64,000 bases of DNA from NCBI RefSeq assembly GCF_001189295.1, contig NZ_CP012159.1:8416501-8480500 (forward strand). The letters run 5' to 3'. Positions 36,030 through 43,559 of this stretch are shown here, in pieces; positions within the stretch are counted from its first letter, which is position 1, and the number at the start of each line of letters is the position of its first letter. This DNA comes from Chondromyces crocatus (GTDB lineage Bacteria > Myxococcota_A > Polyangia > Polyangiales > Polyangiaceae). A model generated the notes under the pieces. It ran no database searches. It saw only the letters and a program-made list of their open reading frames with translations, and was not told the origin of the DNA. Made by a program: the position numbers and the translations under genes.

Positions 36030-36779
36030 TTACATCGAGCCGTCTGCCCCGCCAGCGCCGCCAGCGCCCCCCGCACCGCCCTCGCCCGGGGTCCCACCGC
36101 CTCCGCCGTAGTTGCCGGTCCCAGGTCCGAAGCCCGTCGGGTCCTCGACCCAGCAGGCAAACCAGTTCTGAAGGAGCTCGCGATCCGCAGCGGTGGCGAG
36201 GCCGTTCGGCTTGGGCATGGGCGAGCCCCCGCTCAGGATGCCGCGGAGGTTGCACACGAACCACGACTGCCGTCGCGTGTTCTCGTCAGGGCCGTTGTTG
36301 ATGTACGCGCCCCCGCGCGCCTCGATCGAGTAGGCCGTCAGCGCGTCCCAGGCCTTGGTCTCGTCCAGATCGACCTCCAGCGAAGCGCTCGTCGACCCCT
36401 GGCCGTGGCAGCCCCCGTTCGTGCACTGGCCGCGCGCCGTGTCGATGAGCATGGCGTGCACGTCCTTCCAGTGGACGTTGCACTCGGCAGGCTTCTGCAG
36501 CAGGCGGTTGTCCTCGAAGCAGTTCGTGACCGGCAGCTTGGGGCCGCCCACGTCGCCGTAGGGGCAGCCTTCGTCCTTCCCACTCAAGGGGTTCGGGTTG
36601 AAGTTGCCAGGGCAGAACTGGTCTCCGACGCTGCAGCCCGTGGTCGGGCCGCCGGCGAGGAGCGCGGCCGCCGCCGCTGCTGTGATTCCGAGCAGGCCCG
36701 ACCAGACGGCGCGGGACCTCGGGGCCCCCATTCTCGACCAAGCTCGCAGGCGGCGCAGTGCGCCGGGCGTCAGGCTCAT
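36030..36779 (-). CDS. Lipoprotein with CxxxxCH haem-type motif and Gly-rich tail
   Basis: The protein has 249 residues. A signal peptide with the hydrophobic run GLLGITAAAAAALLAGGPTTGC puts the lipid Cys at about 49. The body contains DTARGQCTNGGCHGQGSTSASLEVDLDETKAWDAL, written here as its key CTNGGCHG motif plus a conserved LD...AWDAL segment. These resemble cytochrome-like modules in myxobacterial and planctomycete proteins. The C-terminus is Gly-rich (about 215-249). It follows the barrel/cytochrome operon on the same strand with 180 nt between, so it may belong to the same system. Haem binding is inferred. Confidence 0.7.
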   Translation of the reverse strand: MSLTPGALRRLRAWSRMGAPRSRAVWSGLLGITAAAAAALLAGGPTTGCSVGDQFCPGNFNPNPLSGKDEGCPYGDVGGPKLPVTNCFEDNRLLQKPAECNVHWKDVHAMLIDTARGQCTNGGCHGQGSTSASLEVDLDETKAWDALTAYSIEARGGAYINNGPDENTRRQSWFVCNLRGILSGGSPMPKPNGLATAADRELLQNWFACWVEDPTGFGPGTGNYGGGGGTPGEGGAGGAGGAGGADGSM

Positions 36780-36891
36780 GGTGGGTCATCCTATCCGTCT
36801 GCTCGGCCCCCACAAAGCCAACATCCTCGGGTAAGCTGCACGGCCGGTCCTGCGCCCCGATGGAGAGCGGAGTGGGTCCGACGACCGTCTG

Positions 36892-36921
36892 TGGTCGCGG
36901 CCTGCCCCGATCCTGTATAAG
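36892..36921 (+). promoter_or_regulatory. Candidate promoter of the TlpA-like gene
   Basis: TATAAG at 36916-36921 is a good -10 in very GC-rich DNA. The best -35 is TGGTCG at 36892-36897, a weak match with an 18-nt spacer. It lies about 85 nt upstream of the start codon. Confidence 0.4.
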
Positions 36922-36967
36922 GGCGCCGGTCCGCGCCGGGCCACACTCGGCTGGCCGGCCCACACCC

Positions 36968-36989
36968 CACGTTTCAAGCACGTTTCAAG
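36968..36989 (+). repeat. Tandem 11-bp direct repeat CACGTTTCAAG x2
   Basis: Two perfect adjacent copies lie right before the Shine-Dalgarno (AGAGGGAG) of the TlpA-like gene, within its 5' leader. They may be a binding site for a regulator or a leader RNA element. Confidence 0.5.
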
Positions 36990-37004
36990 AGGGAGTACCT
37001 CGTC

Positions 37005-37580
37005 ATGATCACGAGTTCGACGATCTTCCGCACGGCCGCTCTCTGCGCCTCGATGGCGCTCTCCGTTGCTGCGCTGGGCTGCGGCGGCGGTGCCGCCGAA
37101 AGCGGCGCCGGCGCCGCCGAGACGGGTGCCAATCAGGGCGGCCTCGTCGGGCAGAAGGCGCCGGAAATCTCCGCGGAGGCGGTGACCGGCGAAGGCCCCA
37201 AGACCCTGGGCGAGGCGAGCGGCAAGGTCGTGATCCTCGACTTCTGGGCCACGTACTGCGACCCCTGCAAGAAGTCGTTCCCCAAGTACCAGGAGATCGT
37301 GGACGAGCTGGGCAGCGACCTCGCCGTCATCGCCATCTCGGTGGACGATCCCGATGATGCCTCGGAGGACAAGCTGAAGAAGTTCGCCGAGGAGACGGGC
37401 GTGAAGTTCGCCATCGTCTGGGACAAGGAGAAGGCGACGGCCGGCAAGTACAGCCCGCCGAAGATGCCGACCTCGTTCATCATCGACAAGGAAGGCACCG
37501 TGAAGCACATCCACGCCGGCTACGAGAGCGGCGAGGAAGCGAAGATCGTCGAGGAAGTGAAGGCGCTTCTCGGCAAGTGA
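37005..37580 (+). CDS. TlpA/ResA-family thioredoxin-like lipoprotein
   Basis: The protein has 191 residues. The lipobox AALGC puts the lipid Cys at 26. An Ala/Gly linker follows. The thioredoxin fold carries VVILDFWATYCDPCKKSFPKYQ with active-site CDPC (85-88), the cis-Pro in PPKMPTSFIID, and the closing strand GTVKHIHAGY. TlpA/ResA proteins reduce disulphides in the periplasm, often for c-type cytochrome maturation. That fits the haem-motif lipoproteins just upstream and the ccm genes later in the window. It has a likely own promoter and a strong terminator. Confidence 0.9.
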   Translation: MITSSTIFRTAALCASMALSVAALGCGGGAAESGAGAAETGANQGGLVGQKAPEISAEAVTGEGPKTLGEASGKVVILDFWATYCDPCKKSFPKYQEIVDELGSDLAVIAISVDDPDDASEDKLKKFAEETGVKFAIVWDKEKATAGKYSPPKMPTSFIIDKEGTVKHIHAGYESGEEAKIVEEVKALLGK

Positions 37581-37591
37581 GCGCTGGGCGG

Positions 37592-37621
37592 GCGCCGGAA
37601 CGCCTTTCGAGGCTCCGGCGC
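37592..37621 (+). terminator. Terminator of the TlpA-like gene
   Basis: An 8-bp outer stem (GCGCCGGA / TCCGGCGC) encloses a 4-bp inner stem (GCCT / AGGC) with a TTCG tetraloop; a 2-nt AC bulge separates them. A pyrimidine-rich tail with several T residues follows. It starts 12 nt after the stop. Confidence 0.7.
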
Positions 37622-37718
37622 ACCTCTCTTGCTCTCCACGTCACGTTCCCCTGACATCGTCGATCCCCGCTCACGCCTCGGTCTTGGAGGCGTGGCGTGA
37701 TCCCTCCTCAGCACTGCC

Positions 37719-38792
37719 ATGACGCCCACCGTCGTCCGACGCCTCTCCGTCGAAACCCTCGACATCGCCATGCGCGAGCCCTTCGGGATCTCCGGTGGCG
37801 CCCAGGAGCACGCCGCGAACCTGCTCGTCACCGTGGAACTCGCCGATGGAACGGTGGGTCTCGGCGAGGCGGCCCCGTTCCCGGCCTTCAACGGGGAGAC
37901 GCAGGCGAGCACGCGCGCGGCGCTGGAACTCTCCCGAAGCGATGTGGAGGGGGCCGACGTGAGGCACTACCGGCGCGTCGCGATGGCTCTCCGGGACAAG
38001 ATCCCGCACGCGGGGGCGGCACGCTGCGCGCTGGAGACGGCGATGCTGGACGCGCTCACGCGGCGCGCGGGGATGCCTCTCTGGGCGTTCTTTGGCGGTA
38101 TGGAGACATCACTCCGCACGGACATCACCATCCCCACGGGTACGGCAGAGCATGCCGAGAACGCCGCAAGGCGTCACGCAGCGGCGGGGTTCACCACGCT
38201 CAAGCTCAAGGTGGGCGGCAATGATCTCGACACGGATCTCGAGCGCATCGCGTCGATCGCTGCTGCCGCTCCCGGGTGCGAGCTGATCCTCGACGGGAAC
38301 GGGGGGCTCTCGGTGCAGGCCACGCTGGCGCTGCTCGCCGGCGCGCGCCGTAGCGGTGCCCGCGTCACGTTGCTCGAGCAGCCCGTCCACCGCGACGATC
38401 TGGAAGGAATGCGCGAGCTGGTGACGCGTGCGGGGGTGGACGTCGCCGCCGACGAGTCGCTCACGAATGCCGCGGATGCAGTCCGCCTTGCGCAGCTCGG
38501 CGCCGCCACGGTGCTCAATCTGAAGCCCATGAAGCACGGGCTCGTCGAGGCGCTGGACATCGCAGCAGTCGGTCGGGCTGCCGGGCTGGGGTTGATGATC
38601 GGGGGCCTCGTGGAGTCGGTGCTGGCGATGAGCGCTTCGGCCTGCCTCGCCGCGGGGTTCGGTGGGTTCCGGTTCGTGGATCTCGATACGCCGCTGTTCC
38701 TCGCGGAGAACCCATTCGAGGGTGGATTCGCACAGGAGGGCCCCCGTCTGGATCTGACACGCATCGAGACGGGCCACGGCGTGCGACGGTGA
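37719..38792 (+). CDS. Dipeptide epimerase (enolase superfamily)
   Basis: The protein has 357 residues. Enolase-superfamily catalytic features are in order: GLGEAAPFPAFNGE, the KxK motif in TTLKLKVGG, metal ligands in LILDGNGGL, LLEQPV and VAADESL, then the second base LNLKPMKHG. The C-terminal VDLDTP is typical of Ala-Glu type dipeptide epimerases rather than muconate cycloisomerases. It probably epimerises a dipeptide, perhaps from murein turnover (as YcjG/YkfB do). It stands alone and converges on the PP2C-cNMP gene. Confidence 0.88.
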   Translation: MTPTVVRRLSVETLDIAMREPFGISGGAQEHAANLLVTVELADGTVGLGEAAPFPAFNGETQASTRAALELSRSDVEGADVRHYRRVAMALRDKIPHAGAARCALETAMLDALTRRAGMPLWAFFGGMETSLRTDITIPTGTAEHAENAARRHAAAGFTTLKLKVGGNDLDTDLERIASIAAAAPGCELILDGNGGLSVQATLALLAGARRSGARVTLLEQPVHRDDLEGMRELVTRAGVDVAADESLTNAADAVRLAQLGAATVLNLKPMKHGLVEALDIAAVGRAAGLGLMIGGLVESVLAMSASACLAAGFGGFRFVDLDTPLFLAENPFEGGFAQEGPRLDLTRIETGHGVRR

Positions 38793-38811
38793 GGGAGAAG
38801 ATCCGGGCGCT

Positions 38812-38826
38812 CCGAGCAGCGCTCGG
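38812..38826 (+). terminator. Small hairpin between convergent genes
   Basis: CCGAGC, loop AGC, GCTCGG form a perfect stem 20 nt after the epimerase stop and 37 nt before the stop of the converging PP2C gene. It could serve both directions. Confidence 0.4.
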
Positions 38827-38863
38827 CTGCGGGGCGGGAAGGCGCGCGGGCCGGAAACGTGCG

Positions 38864-40078
38864 CTACTCGGTCGCAAGGAATGCCGCGAGCCGATGGTAG
38901 AGGGCGGCGGCCAGGATCCGATCTTGCTCGCAGACCTCGGCGAAGTCGTCCTTGCGGATGCGAATGACGCGTGCGGCGGTCCGCACCACGGGGAGATCGC
39001 CTTTGCGCCGGACGCCCACCAGCGACTCCGGGAAGATCAAGCCGGATGCGCCCAGGCGGCGTCCGTCGCGGATCTCGACGATGCCGTCGAGCACCAGGTA
39101 GGCCACGAGATCGCTTGCCACTTCGCGAGGGAGTCGCTCGCCTGGGGCCATCTCCAGCTCGACGCCTGCCGCGAGGGCTCCCAGCACGGCCGGAGGAGCC
39201 ATGCCCGCGAGCAAAGGGCACGCGCTCAGCGTCGTCAGATCCGAGGCCGAGGGCCCCGCGTCTCCTTCGCGCTTCACGAAGCGATCGCACATCTCGATCA
39301 CGACCGCCGTGGCGTTGTCGTAGCCGCCTCGGTCGCGCGCGTGCTTGATCAGTCCCTCGGCGACGTCGTCGACCGTCCCCTTCGCGCAGAAGCGACTGAG
39401 CGCGGCCTCGCTCTCCACCGCTCCGTACACACCGTCGGAGCAGAGAAGGATCCGGTCACCGCGCGCGAGGTCGACGAACACGGTGTCCACGGTGATGGTC
39501 GAGGCGAGCCCGACCGCGTTCACCAGGGGGTTGCGCGCAGGACGCCGTGGCGGTGTCGGGTTTCCTGCTGCGCGGAGCGTGTCGTACAGCACGTGATCCT
39601 GGGTGAGCTGCACCGTCACCTTGGGCCGGATGAGGTACGCTCGGCTGTCGCCCATGTGGGCGAAGAACGCCCGGCTCTGGGCGAGGAGCACGAAGTCCAG
39701 GGTCGTTCCCATGTTCTCTCGTCCCGGCGCTTCGTGGCGCGCCTCCCGGACGGCATCGTTGGCCACGGCGCCGACGCGACGCATCAGCGCGAGCACCTCG
39801 CGACGGGCGTCCAGGCTGGGACCCTGGACGTAGGCGTTCACGATGGCCGCGGAGCGGGGACGCGCCATCTCCGTGCGCACGGCAGCCAGCGCCACCTCGG
39901 CTGCGACCTCTCCGGCAGCATGTCCTCCCATGCCGTCGGCAATCCCGAAGAGTGCAAGCTCGGGACAGTGGAGCAGCCGGTCCTGGTTCGTCTCTCGGAC
40001 CAGGCCGATGTCGGTCGCGGTCCCGACCTCGATGCGAAAGTCGAAGCGAGGGAGAATCCGGGGCACCAGAGCGAGCAT
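38864..40078 (-). CDS. PP2C phosphatase with C-terminal cyclic-nucleotide-binding-like domain
   Basis: The protein has 404 residues. The PP2C domain (about 15-265) has all metal motifs: RETNQDR, GIADGMGGHAAGE, GDSRAYLI, LLCSDGVYG and GGYDNATAV. From about 285 a second domain resembles the CRP/cNMP-binding beta-roll: LAGMAPPAVLGALAAGVELEMAPGERL, then VAYLVLDGIVEIRDGRRLG and the final VIRIRKDDFAEVCEQD. The Arg-containing phosphate cassette is not obvious, so ligand binding is open. The domain may sense a small molecule to control phosphatase activity. No TM is seen. It is divergent from an FHA gene across a 732-bp gap. Confidence 0.88.
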   Translation of the reverse strand: MLALVPRILPRFDFRIEVGTATDIGLVRETNQDRLLHCPELALFGIADGMGGHAAGEVAAEVALAAVRTEMARPRSAAIVNAYVQGPSLDARREVLALMRRVGAVANDAVREARHEAPGRENMGTTLDFVLLAQSRAFFAHMGDSRAYLIRPKVTVQLTQDHVLYDTLRAAGNPTPPRRPARNPLVNAVGLASTITVDTVFVDLARGDRILLCSDGVYGAVESEAALSRFCAKGTVDDVAEGLIKHARDRGGYDNATAVVIEMCDRFVKREGDAGPSASDLTTLSACPLLAGMAPPAVLGALAAGVELEMAPGERLPREVASDLVAYLVLDGIVEIRDGRRLGASGLIFPESLVGVRRKGDLPVVRTAARVIRIRKDDFAEVCEQDRILAAALYHRLAAFLATE

Positions 40079-40231
40079 AACAGCGCAGGTTCATCCCGAT
40101 GGATCCATCGGATGCTGCGGTCGGAGTCGTTCCCACCGGCCGCGCCCGTCCGGAGGTGGTCCCGACAGGCACACTTCGTTCCGGCGGGTACGGATCCTGG
40201 TGTTGGCCCATCTCTCGCGTTCAGCAGCTTC

Positions 40232-40381
40232 ATGCAATTCATCGAGGTAGATACGGGACGCTGGCGGCTCGAGCTGGGCGGAGGCATCGGCCTCGAGCTG
40301 ATCATGCTTTTCAGCCGTTCCGTGGCCTTCTGGCGCGTGGGAGGGGAGCTCGTGGCCGAGGTCGCCGTCGGCGAGAGCTGA
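40232..40381 (+). CDS. Possible 49-aa peptide of unknown function
   Basis: The translation MQFIEVDTGRWRLELGGGIG continues to a TGA at 40381. Its composition is natural (strand-like, amphipathic, few Arg/Pro), in contrast with the low-complexity frames around it. No clear Shine-Dalgarno precedes the ATG. It may be a real small gene, a gene remnant, or chance. Confidence 0.3.
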   Translation: MQFIEVDTGRWRLELGGGIGLELIMLFSRSVAFWRVGGELVAEVAVGES

Positions 40382-40588
40382 CGGGAGCGCCAGCGGGTCC
40401 CTGCGAAGGGTCGAGGCCATCGAGGTCCAGGTGAGGCCGCCGGCACGGGCTCGGGGCGCGGGCGGCCCGACCCGGTCCTCGACGCGCCAGGAAGCGAGCG
40501 CAGGGGTCAGACTGCCCCCTGTCGCGCGGATCGGGGGCGTTCCGGGGCGTGTGAACGCCCGGTCTCCGCCGCCAGAGGGGCGATTGGA

Positions 40589-40624
40589 GGGGACACGGCG
40601 GGCCTTTTCCCGGGCGGTGTCCCC
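40589..40624. promoter_or_regulatory. Hairpin GGGGACAC / GTGTCCCC in the divergent gap
   Basis: A perfect 8-bp stem encloses 20 nt that include a GGG-CCTTTT-CCC inner pairing. It is 187 nt upstream of the FHA start. It could end a short transcript from the 40232 region or regulate the FHA gene. Confidence 0.4.
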
Positions 40625-40810
40625 GACGACGCAGGTCATGGCCGGCGGGAGACCCACCCGCGACAAACTCCGGTAGGATGCAGCGGCACCCATGAGGCGT
40701 GACCGCGCGCGATCCCTGCCTGCCCGTTCCCAGCCGGGAGACCAGCCCTCGTGCGCGCACAAAAGCGAGCGTGTCGGGAGCGTCTCCGGCGGCCGGGAGG
40801 CGATCTCCGT

Positions 40811-41788
40811 ATGATCGATCGGCCGCGCATCGACGTCGCGACCATGCAGCGGGCCATGTCCACCGCGGAAGCGGTGCTCACCCTGAACCCGCCACCGAAC
40901 CAGGATCTCGAGGGGTATCGCCTGTTCCGCGTCTCCGGCGGCGATGTGACGTGGTTCGACATGCCCGCCGACGGCAACGCCTACGCCGTCATCGGCTCGC
41001 ACCCGCGGTGCGACGTGCGGTTCGCCGCAGGTGACGACGTCAGCGTCCGACACCTCGTGGCGACGTGCTGCACCTTGCCCGAGGGCAACATCGGCCTGCG
41101 GTTGATGGACTTGCAGACCGGCATCCCCTTCTTCGTGGACGACGACATTCCGCGCCGGTCCATCGTGGTGAGCGGTCCGCTGCTCGTGCGCGTGGGCAAG
41201 CACGTGATCGGTGGCCTCCCCGTCGGGGATCGCACGTCGAACCATGCGGTGCGGATCAGCTCTTGCGGGATGACGGACGAAGAAGGCCCGCGCCCCGTCG
41301 CCGCAGCGACCGACGGCGGAGAGCTCGTCGACAAGGTGCAACCGGTGATCGCGCTGCCGATCACCTCGGGGGCGACGACGAGCCACCGCTTCGGCCGGGA
41401 GATTTCGCACATCACCTCGGTGCGCCCGGTGGCCCACATCGAGGATCTCGCGCCGCGCGCCCGCGATGGTTACGTGCGCATCACGCTCCAGTCTTACGAT
41501 CGCAGTGCAGCGGTGGAGTTGGCCGAGCAGATCCTGGAGCAAGGCGTGCTGCTCGGGCGCGCCGACAACTGCCTCGATCGCGGACTGCGCGCGGTCCTGA
41601 GCACGCACATCTCACGGACGCACCTGCTGTTGCTCCGCGAAGGGAGCGACATCTTCGCGCTCGACCTGTGCTCGACGAACGGGACGCGACAAGGTGGTCA
41701 ACGCGTGCGACGGGTGAACATCCCTGCGGAGGGCGCAGCGATCACGCTCGGGCCCGAGCTGACGATGATCTGGCATCCGCGCACCTGA
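40811..41788 (+). CDS. FHA-domain protein (one or two FHA modules)
   Basis: The protein has 325 residues. A first FHA-like module (about 35-135) has VIGSHPRCDVRFA and VSVRHLVA but lacks the NG loop. The C-terminal FHA (about 222-320) is canonical: GVLLGRADNCLDRGLR, LSTHISRTHLLLLR and DLCSTNGTRQGG. It should bind phospho-Thr proteins. No TM or signal peptide is seen. The start at ATG 40811 has GGGAGG about 10 nt before it; GTG 40751 is an alternative. It is divergent from the PP2C-cNMP gene, a possible functional partner. Confidence 0.85.
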   Translation: MIDRPRIDVATMQRAMSTAEAVLTLNPPPNQDLEGYRLFRVSGGDVTWFDMPADGNAYAVIGSHPRCDVRFAAGDDVSVRHLVATCCTLPEGNIGLRLMDLQTGIPFFVDDDIPRRSIVVSGPLLVRVGKHVIGGLPVGDRTSNHAVRISSCGMTDEEGPRPVAAATDGGELVDKVQPVIALPITSGATTSHRFGREISHITSVRPVAHIEDLAPRARDGYVRITLQSYDRSAAVELAEQILEQGVLLGRADNCLDRGLRAVLSTHISRTHLLLLREGSDIFALDLCSTNGTRQGGQRVRRVNIPAEGAAITLGPELTMIWHPRT

Positions 41789-41937
41789 GGCGGCTGCCGA
41801 CGCCGAAGTACAAGCGCGATCGCAGGCAGCCGCGCGGGCTGGCGGGCGGGAGCGCGTCGCGGTGGACGCAGCGGGCTGGCGTGGCAAGGGAGCGCGGCGC
41901 GCGGACGGCGAGGTGCCACCCGCACGCTGCGGACCTC

Positions 41938-43077
41938 TCAGGCGAGGAGCTGGCGGGCGATCACGATGCGCTGGATCTGGCTGGTGCCCTCGTAGATCTG
42001 GAGCACCTTGGCGTCGCGCATCAGCTTCTCGACCGGATACTCCTTCACGTACCCGTTACCGCCGAAGACCTGGACGGCGTCGATCGCTGTCTGCATGGCG
42101 CTGTCGGCGCCATAGGCCTTGGAGATGCTCGACACGACGGGCTCACGCGCACCGCGATCGAGGCTCCACGCGCCCTTGTGGGTGAGGAGTCGGGTGGCCT
42201 CCACGCGGATCGCCATCTCGGCGAGCATCCACTGCACGAGCTGGTGGTTCGCGATGGGCTGACCGAATGCCTTGCGCTCCTTGGCATACGCGACCGACTC
42301 TTCGAGGCAGCGCCGCATGAGGCCCGTGGCCACCGCGCCGATGTCGGGGCGCGTCTGGTTGAAGGTCTCCATCGCGACCTTGAAACCCGAGCCAGCAGGA
42401 GCGAGCAGGTTCGCCTTCGGCACCTTCACGTCCTCGAGGAAGATCTGCGCGGTATCGCTCGCGCGCTGACCGAGCTTGTCTTCCTTCTTGCCGACGCGCA
42501 GGCCGGGAGTGTCGCGATCGACGATGAACGCGGCGATGCCCTTGTGGCGCAGCTCCGGGTTCTCGGTGGCGAAGATGACGTAGAACTGCGCGTAGCTCGC
42601 GTTCGTGATCCAGCACTTCTGCCCGTTGAGCACGTAGTCGTCGCCGTGGCGCGTGTAGCGGGTCTTGAGTCCCGCGACGTCGCTGCCCGCGTCGGGCTCG
42701 CTGGTGGCGTAGCTCGCCATCACCGGCTCGGAGGTGAGCATGCCGAGGTACTTCCTCTTCTGTTCCTCGTTGCCCGCGAGCTTCACCGGGGTGAGCGCCA
42801 GCGTATTCGCGAGCATGCTCGTGGTGATGCCGCTGCAGCCGTAGGCCAGCTCCTCGATGATCAAGGTGTTGTCGAGTTCGCCCATGCCAGCGCCGCCGTA
42901 CTCGACCGGGCAGGTGGGGTTGACGAGGCCGATCTCCCAGGCCTCCTTGAAGACATCCATCGGAAAGCGCGACTCGTGGTCACACGCCGCGGCGATGGGG
43001 ATGATGCGTTCCTTCGCGAACCTTCGCGCCGTATCGATGAGGGCTTGTTGCTCTTCCGTCAGAGAAAAATCGATCAC
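41938..43077 (-). CDS. Acyl-CoA dehydrogenase
   Basis: The protein has 379 residues, the usual family length. Signatures are SYATSEPDAGSDVAG (substrate and FAD region, about 118-133), QKCWITNASYAQFYVIFA, and the C-terminal MQTAIDAVQVFGGNGYVKEYPVEKLMRDAKVLQIYEGTSQIQR region (key catalytic Glu in IYEGTSQIQR). It oxidises acyl-CoA to enoyl-CoA in fatty acid or branched-chain amino acid breakdown, passing electrons to ETF. The exact chain length cannot be told. It is downstream of the ccm-type genes on the same strand with 48 nt between. Confidence 0.93.
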   Translation of the reverse strand: MIDFSLTEEQQALIDTARRFAKERIIPIAAACDHESRFPMDVFKEAWEIGLVNPTCPVEYGGAGMGELDNTLIIEELAYGCSGITTSMLANTLALTPVKLAGNEEQKRKYLGMLTSEPVMASYATSEPDAGSDVAGLKTRYTRHGDDYVLNGQKCWITNASYAQFYVIFATENPELRHKGIAAFIVDRDTPGLRVGKKEDKLGQRASDTAQIFLEDVKVPKANLLAPAGSGFKVAMETFNQTRPDIGAVATGLMRRCLEESVAYAKERKAFGQPIANHQLVQWMLAEMAIRVEATRLLTHKGAWSLDRGAREPVVSSISKAYGADSAMQTAIDAVQVFGGNGYVKEYPVEKLMRDAKVLQIYEGTSQIQRIVIARQLLA

Positions 43078-43125
43078 CTCGGACCTCCGGCGGGCGAGGC
43101 GCCATCGCCGCCAGCCCGCGCCACG

Positions 43126-43269
43126 TTACTGCTTCATTCTCCGTCGATGTCGTTCGAGCTCGGCGCGCACGGCGCGGCTACCGAGGATGTAGCCGACGAT
43201 CAGCCCGATCATCAGCACCGCCGGGATGTACAGCACGTGCTGAGAGGTCATCTCCCCGAAGTTGGGCAT
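43126..43269 (-). CDS. Small membrane protein (47 aa) coupled to ccmD
   Basis: The translation begins MPNFGEMTSQHVLYIPAVLM, contains one TM helix (YIPAVLMIGLIVGYILG) and ends in a basic/charged tail (RAELERHRRRMKQ). Its ATG shares one base with the TGA of the CcmD-like gene (TGATG), so translation is coupled. No family name is known to me. It resembles CcmD in size and layout (one TM, charged C-terminus) and may be a second accessory subunit of the haem-handling complex. Confidence 0.7.
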   Translation of the reverse strand: MPNFGEMTSQHVLYIPAVLMIGLIVGYILGSRAVRAELERHRRRMKQ

Positions 43270-43556
43270 CAGCCACCCTCCGCGCCCTTTTCGCTGCGAG
43301 CGCGCCGCAGCGCGGCTTCGAGGGTGTCGACGCGCGTGTCGAGCTTCTTCTGCCGCACCCAGGAGAGGGCAATCAGGGCGAACGCGATGATCCAGATGGC
43401 GGCGTAAGCCTCCACGAGGAGCATCTCGCCGCTCTGCATCTCGCCGCCCTGCACCGGGCGGAAGGCCTGACCACGCTCCTCCACGGTGGGCGTGGCGCTC
43501 TTCGGGGTCGCCGTCGTGGCGGCCGTGTCCTGTGCATTCGTGGGGAGGGGTGTCAC
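43269..43556 (-). CDS. ccmD: CcmD-like small membrane protein
   Basis: The protein has 95 residues. A Thr/Ala-rich N-terminus is followed by one TM helix (LLVEAYAAIWIIAFALIALSWV, about 47-68) and a charged coiled-coil-like tail (RQKKLDTRVDTLEAALRRARSEK). This matches the layout of CcmD, which with CcmC handles haem delivery to CcmE in cytochrome c maturation. It follows ccmC by 3 nt. The start is GTG. The assignment rests on topology and position more than on sequence. Confidence 0.7.
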   Translation of the reverse strand: MTPLPTNAQDTAATTATPKSATPTVEERGQAFRPVQGGEMQSGEMLLVEAYAAIWIIAFALIALSWVRQKKLDTRVDTLEAALRRARSEKGAEGG

Positions 43557-43559
43557 GGG

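Larger units (their letters stand above)
40079..40810. other. Long divergent gap between PP2C and FHA genes
   Basis: Frames are open on both strands but most look like Arg/Pro-rich shadows. Two items inside are listed on their own: a possible 49-aa gene at 40232-40381 and a hairpin at 40589-40624. Nothing else is recognised. Confidence 0.45.

Noticed and set aside
38789-40381. 530-aa plus-strand frame opposite the PP2C-cNMP gene
   Set aside because: Most of it is an antisense shadow of PP2C. Only the final 49 residues, beyond PP2C, look protein-like and are listed as a tentative small gene.
41065-43407. 780-aa plus-strand frame over the acyl-CoA dehydrogenase region
   Set aside because: It is antisense to a complete acyl-CoA dehydrogenase and has no domain resemblance.
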